Source of the DNA: an uncultured Lachnospiraceae bacterium
GTDB lineage: Bacteria; Bacillota; Clostridia; Lachnospirales; Lachnospiraceae
Assembly: GCA_947176065.1 (NCBI GenBank)
Contig: CAMWPB010000012.1
Span: 1 to 64,000 of the forward strand
Length of the DNA stretch: 64,000 nt
Direction: 5' to 3'
Under the pieces are notes generated by a model. That model ran no database searches and was not told the origin of the DNA. It saw only the letters and a program-made list of their open reading frames with translations. Positions 58,988 through 64,000 of this stretch are shown here, piece after piece. Within the stretch, counting starts at the first letter, position 1. The number at the start of each line of letters is the position of its first letter. The translations under genes were made by a program, and so were the position numbers.

Positions 58988-59695
58988 ATGGAAGGGAAAA
59001 GGATTGACGATGAGATCAGAGCGGAACTGCTTGCCAGACAGGACACGGCATACAGGGACTTTCAGGTAAAACTGATTCCCAATCTGGAAAACGGTTCCAT
59101 GATAGGCGTGCGCACGCCTGCGCTTCGGAAGCTGGCAAAGCAGCTGGCCAAGAGAGAGGAAATCGGAGTGTTTTTAGAGTCGCTTCCCCATACTTATTTT
59201 GACGAGAACCAGCTTCATGCCTTTATTGTCTCGGAGAGGAAAGAGTTTGAACGGTGTGTGGAGGAAGTCAACCGCTTTCTTCCGTTTGTGGACAACTGGG
59301 CAACCTGCGACCAGATGTCCCCGAAAGTGTTTAAGAAGCATCGGCAGGAACTGTTGCCTTATATCAGGGAGTGGATTGCTTCTGGCAAAACTTATACGGT
59401 ACGGTTTGGCATCGGGATGCTGATGGAGCATTTTCTGGACGAGGATTTTGATCCGGCATATCCCGGTATGGTTTCCCGGGTGCGTTCGGAGGAATACTAT
59501 GTCAATATGATGATTGCGTGGTATTTTGCCACAGCGCTGGCAAAACAGTATGAGGCGGTTCTGCCTTATATTGAGGAGGAGAGGCTTTCGCCGTGGACGC
59601 ATAATAAAGCGATTCAGAAGGCGGTGGAGAGCTACCGCATTACAGCGGAACAGAAGGGGTATTTGAAAGAGTTGAAAGTATCCCGGAAGAAGTGA
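58988..59695 (+). CDS. DNA alkylation repair protein (AlkD-like HEAT repeat)
   Basis: 235 residues with HEAT-like helical repeats: MIGVRTPALRKLAKQLAKREE, FVDNWATCDQMSPKVFKKH and ILMEHFL-type repeats. AlkD family DNA glycosylases remove alkylated purines; the characteristic WATCD segment (Asp) is present. AGAAGGAG precedes the ATG. Starts 15 bases after the small membrane protein, and the acetyltransferase gene follows. Confidence 0.88.
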   Translation: MEGKRIDDEIRAELLARQDTAYRDFQVKLIPNLENGSMIGVRTPALRKLAKQLAKREEIGVFLESLPHTYFDENQLHAFIVSERKEFERCVEEVNRFLPFVDNWATCDQMSPKVFKKHRQELLPYIREWIASGKTYTVRFGIGMLMEHFLDEDFDPAYPGMVSRVRSEEYYVNMMIAWYFATALAKQYEAVLPYIEEERLSPWTHNKAIQKAVESYRITAEQKGYLKELKVSRKK

Positions 59696-59775
59696 AACAG
59701 ATTGGGCGCCCGCGGGAAGCGGAGCGCCTATTTAGCTATATGCTGCATGAAGAACAGAGACGGAAAGGGAAACAC

Positions 59776-60567
59776 ATGACAAACGAAGAAATACTGTCTA
59801 CAGCAATGAAACAGTCCGCGCTGGACATCAACTGCAGGGCGGAGGATTTCCTCTGTAATCACCCTGTGATCGTCAGGTCGGGCGTGGGGCCGGAGGCAAG
59901 AAAATATTACAAGGAGCCGATTGCCTGTAATCTGGTTTCTTACGGCAGCAATGTGGTCGCCTCCGTGAGGGACGAATACCGGGAGATTGTGGAGGCATAT
60001 ATCGGGAAATTTGAGTTTTACCACTGCTTTGAGACGCCCAATCTCCACTGGCTGAATGAGAGAATGCTGCCTCTGGGGCAGAAGGTTTGTTTTATGGCGG
60101 AATATTATCTTCCCGATGTGGAGAAACTGAGGGCTCTTTCGTGCGGTTATGAGACGCGGATCTTAGGGCAGGCGGATTTTCGGGATTTATATAAGCCGGA
60201 ATGGAGCAACGCGCTGTGTGAGGACAGGAAGGAACTGGACGTTCTGGGGATCGGCGCCTATGACGGGGAAAAACTTATCGGTCTGGCTGGATGCTCGGCG
60301 GATTGTGAAACGATGTGGCAGATCGGGGTGGATGTATTGCCAAAGTACAGGAGGCGCGGCGTGGCGGCAGCGCTGACAAGCGGTCTGGCTGTGGAGATCA
60401 TAGAGAGAGGCAGGGTTCCCTTTTACTGTTCGGCATGGTCCAATATCCGTTCGGTGCGAAATGCGGTAAAGAGCGGGTTTATTCCCGCATGGGTGGAGAT
60501 GACGGTGAAGCCGGAGAAAATAGTGGATGAGCTAAATCAGGGAAACGGCCAGAAAGGCGAACTGTAG
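59776..60567 (+). CDS. GNAT-family acetyltransferase
   Basis: Start ATG 59776 behind GGAAAGGGAAA; the frame reaches upstream to 59692 without a site. 263 residues. The C-terminal half has the GNAT fold: ELDVLGIGAYDGEKLIGLAGCSADCETMWQIGVDVLPKYRRRGVAAALTSGLAVEIIERGRVPFYCSAWSNIRSVRNAVKSGF, with the acetyl-CoA loop (R/Q-x2-G-x-A) at YRRRGVAAAL. The N-terminal half is a GNAT-like substrate domain. Substrate unknown. Confidence 0.85.
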   Translation: MTNEEILSTAMKQSALDINCRAEDFLCNHPVIVRSGVGPEARKYYKEPIACNLVSYGSNVVASVRDEYREIVEAYIGKFEFYHCFETPNLHWLNERMLPLGQKVCFMAEYYLPDVEKLRALSCGYETRILGQADFRDLYKPEWSNALCEDRKELDVLGIGAYDGEKLIGLAGCSADCETMWQIGVDVLPKYRRRGVAAALTSGLAVEIIERGRVPFYCSAWSNIRSVRNAVKSGFIPAWVEMTVKPEKIVDELNQGNGQKGEL

Positions 60568-60591
60568 GGTCGGGTTCGGAGGAGGAAGAAT

Positions 60592-61887
60592 ATGAAAAAG
60601 AGAATATGGAAACACGGCGTGGCGGCAGGCCTTATGCTCTGCGTGGCCACAGTGGGTTTCGCGGGCTGCGGTGCGGCGAATGGCATGGAGCAGACTGTGG
60701 ATATGGAACAGGCGGATATGTCGGAGGCAGATGCCGGTACGGTTTCCCAGGAGGGGGCACAGACACTTTGGCAGGCTCAGACCAGGCACTATTATGGCGG
60801 CATACTGTCACAGGTTATCGCGGCGTGGCAGCTTCCCGATTTTGAGCTGGGAACCGGGACTGCGGATGATGATTTTGGTTCCATAGAGATGGAAAAGAAC
60901 TGCTTTGCGGTGGCGGATGTGGATCAGGACGGCAGAGAGGAACTGCTGGTCAGATGGACGACAACCATTACGGCCGGTGAGATAGAGGCGGTGTATGATT
61001 ACAATCCTGTCAGCGGGGAGGTAAAAAGGGAGTTTATTGCGTATCCGGCCCTTACTTATTATGATAACGGTATCATCAAGGCGGATTGGGCGCACAATCA
61101 GGTACCGCCCGCGGAGTTTTGGCCTTTTACGCTTTATCAGCATGACCCGGAGAGCGACACTTATGTGGAGCTTGGCTCTGTGAGGGCATGGGACGACGGT
61201 ATAGAGGGCTGGGATTTTCCAGAAGAGATGGATGTGGATGGCGATGGGACGGTATACGAAATAAAAAAGGCCGGAGAGGAATACCAGGCGTATGAGGGGT
61301 TTCGGTATGACAGGGCGGACTTTGACGAATGGTTTGGAGGATATACAGGTGATGCGAAGGAGCTTACCATAGAGTATCTGCCAATGCAATACGAATCCTT
61401 TGCGGATTTTACACCCGCATATTTAAAGATGCTGGCGGAAGAGGCCGGCAAAGGACGGACGGACACGGCGGCGGATCTGGGACTGCTGATTTTAAATGAA
61501 GATCATTTTCTGGACGCGGCACAGAATCTGCTTTCGGAAAAGTACGGGGTGACGGTGGAACAGCCGGACCCGGATTTTGAGGAGTGGACGGTAGGCCTGA
61601 AGGATGGGAAGGAGTTATTCTCCTTTGAGGCGCTGAATGCGGGGAGCATCGGCTACCGGGGAGAAAAGCTGGAGGATGTGACTGTTTTCGGTATTTATCC
61701 CGGTATCAGTGTGGACGGCGCATGGGAAAAATTGAAGGCTTACGGGTTTTATGCTGCCTCCTACCCGGAGGTGGAGAACTGCCTTGTTACCGGGGAGGGG
61801 TTCGGCAATGTGAGTATCTGGTTTTTGACCGAAGACAATGTAGTGACGGATATTACAGTGCGGCCCTACTGCGCGTTTTCGGGGTGA
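60592..61887 (+). CDS. Unknown lipoprotein
   Basis: 431 residues with a lipoprotein signal (KKRIWKHGVAAGLMLCVATVGFAGCGA, lipid Cys about residue 26). GGAGGAAG precedes the ATG. No domain recognised; a middle stretch with DVDQDGREELLVRW and MDVDGDGTVYEIKKAG is an FG-GAP/dockerin-like calcium loop (DxDxDG), suggesting a calcium-stabilised repeat domain. It lies 24 bases after the acetyltransferase gene and probably on the same transcript. Confidence 0.7.
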   Translation: MKKRIWKHGVAAGLMLCVATVGFAGCGAANGMEQTVDMEQADMSEADAGTVSQEGAQTLWQAQTRHYYGGILSQVIAAWQLPDFELGTGTADDDFGSIEMEKNCFAVADVDQDGREELLVRWTTTITAGEIEAVYDYNPVSGEVKREFIAYPALTYYDNGIIKADWAHNQVPPAEFWPFTLYQHDPESDTYVELGSVRAWDDGIEGWDFPEEMDVDGDGTVYEIKKAGEEYQAYEGFRYDRADFDEWFGGYTGDAKELTIEYLPMQYESFADFTPAYLKMLAEEAGKGRTDTAADLGLLILNEDHFLDAAQNLLSEKYGVTVEQPDPDFEEWTVGLKDGKELFSFEALNAGSIGYRGEKLEDVTVFGIYPGISVDGAWEKLKAYGFYAASYPEVENCLVTGEGFGNVSIWFLTEDNVVTDITVRPYCAFSG

Positions 61888-61961
61888 GGGGACAGTCTGG
61901 TATCTTTTTGCACGTCCATGGAACAAAAATCATATCAACAGGAATAAATTTGTGATATGGG

Positions 61962-61991
61962 TTGTATTTTTTATGCGTGAGAGAATATAAT
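61962..61991 (+). promoter_or_regulatory. Promoter of ATPase gene
   Basis: TTGTAT (61962-61967), 18 bases, TATAAT (61986-61991). Direct repeats AATAAAA-N-TGTGA at 61989-62001 and 62022-62034 (33 bases apart) follow it. Confidence 0.6.
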
Positions 61992-62045
61992 AAAAATGTG
62001 ATTGTTATACACAAAAACTACAATAAAAGTGTGAAGGATGTGCCT

Positions 62046-63386
62046 ATGGAACGATGGATTTTGGATAAGCTGTTGGATTGGAAGAATTCGCCCTACCGCA
62101 AACCACTAATCTTAAAGGGTGTGCGACAGGTGGGTAAGACTTGGGCACTCAAAGAATTCGGCAGACGTTATTATGAAAATACAGCCTATTTTAACTTTGA
62201 TGAAAACGAGGAATATAAGCAGTTTTTTGAGACCACCAAAGATGTAGACCGCATTCTGCAAAATCTGATGCTGGCCAGTGGCCAGAAGATTGTGCCGGAA
62301 AAAACGCTTATTATCTTTGATGAGGTACAGGACTGCCCAAAGGTGATCAACTCTATGAAGTATTTCTGTGAGAATGCTCCGCAGTATCACATTGCCTGTG
62401 CCGGTTCTTTGCTGGGGATTGCCTTGGCGAAGCCATCCTCCTTCCCGGTGGGTAAAGTTAATTTCATGCAGATCGATCCCATGACCTTCATGGAATTTCT
62501 TCTCGCCAACGGCGATGAAAACCTGGTCAGGTATCTGGAGTGTGTGGATACCATTGAACCGGTTCCTGATGCCTTTTTCAATCCACTCTATGAGAAATTG
62601 AAGATGTACTACGTCACAGGCGGTATGCCGGAACCCGTGCTCATGTGGACGGAAGCACGGGATGTTTCTGCCATGCAGGAAGCCCTGTCAGGGATCATCG
62701 GCGCTTATGAGCGAGACTTTGCCAAACACCCCAATATCAGCGAATTCCCAAAGATCTCTATGATCTGGAAGTCCATACCGTCCCAACTGGCAAGGGAGAA
62801 TAAGAAATTTATATACAAGGTGGTTAAAGAGGGGGCACGGGCCAGAGAATATGAGGATGCCCTGCAGTGGCTGGTGGATGCCAGGCTTTTGCACAAAATC
62901 TACCGCAGCACCGCTCCGGGCCTGCCGGTAGCTGCCTATGATGATCTGTCAGCATTTAAGATATATCTGGTGGATGTGGGGCTGCTCCGTCGTCTGGCCC
63001 TGCTGGCTCCTACGGCCTTCGGGGAAGGCAATCGTTTGTTTACCGAATTTAAAGGAGCACTGACTGAGAACTTTGTGCTGCAGACCTTAATCACGCAGTT
63101 TGAAGTGGTTCCCCGGTACTGGAGTCAGAATAATCCGCCCTATGAAGTGGATTTTCTCATCCAGCGGGAGAATGATATTATTCCTGTGGAGGTCAAGTCT
63201 GGGGCCAACACTACCAGCAGGAGCCTGAAGAAATTCAAGGAGCTGTTCCCAAATCAAGTCAGGCTCCGCGTGCGGTTCTCTCTGGACAATTTGAAGCTGG
63301 ACGATGATGTGCTGAACATTCCGCTGTTTATGGCTGATCAGACGGACCGTTTGATTGGGCTGGCATTAAATCAAAAAAACAGTTAA
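62046..63386 (+). CDS. AAA ATPase with DUF4143 domain
   Basis: Start ATG 62046; the promoter TATAAT at 61986-61991 lies inside the longer frame from 61962, which rules that start out. 446 residues. Walker A GVRQVGKTWALKEFG, Walker B LIIFDEVQDCP, then DUF4143 and a C-terminal restriction-endonuclease-like segment (EVDFLIQRENDIIPVEVKSG, PD-(D/E)xK-type E...D...VK). This AAA_14/DUF4143 family is widespread in gut bacteria without a proven role. Coding sequence differs in base use from neighbours; may be mobile. Confidence 0.88.
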   Translation: MERWILDKLLDWKNSPYRKPLILKGVRQVGKTWALKEFGRRYYENTAYFNFDENEEYKQFFETTKDVDRILQNLMLASGQKIVPEKTLIIFDEVQDCPKVINSMKYFCENAPQYHIACAGSLLGIALAKPSSFPVGKVNFMQIDPMTFMEFLLANGDENLVRYLECVDTIEPVPDAFFNPLYEKLKMYYVTGGMPEPVLMWTEARDVSAMQEALSGIIGAYERDFAKHPNISEFPKISMIWKSIPSQLARENKKFIYKVVKEGARAREYEDALQWLVDARLLHKIYRSTAPGLPVAAYDDLSAFKIYLVDVGLLRRLALLAPTAFGEGNRLFTEFKGALTENFVLQTLITQFEVVPRYWSQNNPPYEVDFLIQRENDIIPVEVKSGANTTSRSLKKFKELFPNQVRLRVRFSLDNLKLDDDVLNIPLFMADQTDRLIGLALNQKNS

Positions 63387-63462
63387 CTTTGAACCATCTT
63401 AGCGTATGCTGAGCCGCTTTCTTCGTTAATCAATGAAAACGGCGCTCGGCTGTGGAGAAACA

Positions 63463-63828
63463 CTACCACATATTTGTCACCAAATATAGCACAAGGACGA
63501 TTATTGTGCCAAGCACAGTCCAAAGAAGGGCGGTGACGGCGGTTCTTGGCGCGGTATCGGTATTTCCCTGCACGGTACAGGCATTTTCCGGCACGGTGTC
63601 AGTGTTTTCCGAAGCGGGGGATTCACCCAGCAGGATTGCATCTGTGCTGATACCGTAAAGCTTTCCGAGTTGGATGATGTTTTGGATATCCGGATTTGAC
63701 ACACCACTTTCCCATTTGGAGACGGCCTGTCTGGAGATGTCCAGTGCTTCCGCAAGCTGTTCCTGCGATAAACCCGCGCTTTTTCTGAGCTGTCGCAGGC
63801 GTGCGCTTAATTCCGTGTTATTTTTCAT
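63463..63828 (-). CDS. XRE-family regulator with C-terminal membrane helix
   Basis: Start ATG 63828; ATG 63840 lies directly on the ribosome site. 121 residues. Helix-turn-helix LRQLRKSAGLSQEQLAEALDISRQAVSKWESGVSNPDIQNIIQLGKLYGISTDAILLGE, a linker rich in Pro/Asn/Thr, then a single hydrophobic helix (TAVTALLWTVLGTIIVLVLYLVT) near the C-terminus. Membrane-tethered XRE regulators like this usually stand beside a membrane protein. The truncated gene just upstream on the same strand fits. Confidence 0.85.
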   Translation of the reverse strand: MKNNTELSARLRQLRKSAGLSQEQLAEALDISRQAVSKWESGVSNPDIQNIIQLGKLYGISTDAILLGESPASENTDTVPENACTVQGNTDTAPRTAVTALLWTVLGTIIVLVLYLVTNMW

Positions 63829-63897
63829 GAACTGTTCCATTCCTTTCAGGGATATTGTGTGGTAAAAAGAAAATCCAGCCGCTATATCCAGTGCTTT

Positions 63898-64000
63898 TTA
63901 TTTAGCCAAATCTCTATGGCATGGACGGTATAAATGCATGCAGAGCAGGGCCGACACAGCGCCCAGCAGAAGAAATAGCAGCATAAACCATGAATTGCCG
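63898..64000 (-). CDS. Partial membrane protein, cut by window end
   Basis: On the minus strand the last 34 codons end in a TAA at 63900-63898: a hydrophobic stretch WFMLLFLLLGAVSALLCMHLY then RPCHRDLAK. It is the C-terminus of a membrane protein beginning outside the window, likely in an operon with the XRE regulator. Too short to assign. Confidence 0.55.
   Translation of the reverse strand, partial: GNSWFMLLFLLLGAVSALLCMHLYRPCHRDLAK

Overview
The window looks like a chromosome segment of a low-to-mid GC Gram-positive gut anaerobe, most likely a Lachnospiraceae (Clostridium cluster XIVa) relative. Pointers are strong AGGAGG-type ribosome binding sites, TTGACA-N17-TATAAT promoters, Firmicutes-type LexA and PadR operators, BlaI/BlaR-type M56 signalling, a GLUG-repeat surface protein, GH94 phosphorylases, CUT1 sugar ABC transport and a rubredoxin/glutamate-synthase-like oxidoreductase. 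This is inferred from gene content; there is no rRNA or tRNA in the window to fix the taxon.

Layout. 1-1900: an AT-rich patch with a PadR regulator, a degenerate CPBP-family membrane protein and the tail of a broken response regulator. 1.9-9.2 kb: a run of efflux and stress functions (TetR plus MFS exporter, transglutaminase-like protein, MATE transporter behind an attenuator-like leader, BlaI/BlaR1 pair with twin operators), then a broken WYL-like gene and a large solute-binding lipoprotein. 12-20 kb: SOS-controlled Y-family polymerase with a YolD partner, HD-GYP protein, DUF362 ferredoxin, rubredoxin-GltB-like oxidoreductase, RibD-like reductase, DUF2461 protein and an ECF-like sigma factor. 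20-29 kb: two coupled unknown genes, an ABC-F ribosome protection ATPase behind an elaborate leader, cupin, a second MATE transporter preceded by three hairpins, aminopeptidase P, LytTR/DUF3021 pair, class II aldolase. 28.8-38 kb, minus strand: GLUG surface protein, OB-like lipoprotein, a complete CUT1 sugar ABC transporter and an FRG-domain protein. 38-46 kb: HTH-kinase fusion, small methyltransferase, RelE/XRE toxin-antitoxin, flavoprotein, Na/Pi symporter with a KdpDE-like two-component system, MntR-like regulator. 45.5-56.5 kb: a carbohydrate island (PocR-AraC regulator divergent from a fucose-isomerase-like / FGGY kinase / DUF4432 operon, another AraC regulator, and two GH94 phosphorylases). 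56.9-64 kb: chemoreceptor, small membrane protein, AlkD-like glycosylase, GNAT, lipoprotein, AAA/DUF4143 ATPase, membrane-anchored XRE regulator, and a gene cut by the window end.

How they work together. Two themes stand out. The first is response to antimicrobials and cell stress: MFS, two MATE pumps, ABC-F, BlaI/BlaR1, a phosphotransferase fusion and SOS polymerase, several with readable cis-regulation (operators or attenuator leaders). The second is scavenging of beta-glucan-type oligosaccharides and unusual monosaccharides: CUT1 transporter, GH94 phosphorylases, isomerase-kinase-epimerase operon, class II aldolase and AraC-type regulators. I see no CRISPR array, prophage, transposase or complete insertion sequence. 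No wholly new system is proven; the best candidates for new biology are the leader RNAs ahead of the two MATE genes and the ABC-F gene, the CD3324-type HTH/phosphotransferase fusion, the SBP with a C-terminal membrane anchor, and the BlaR1 variant with an SH3-like sensor end.
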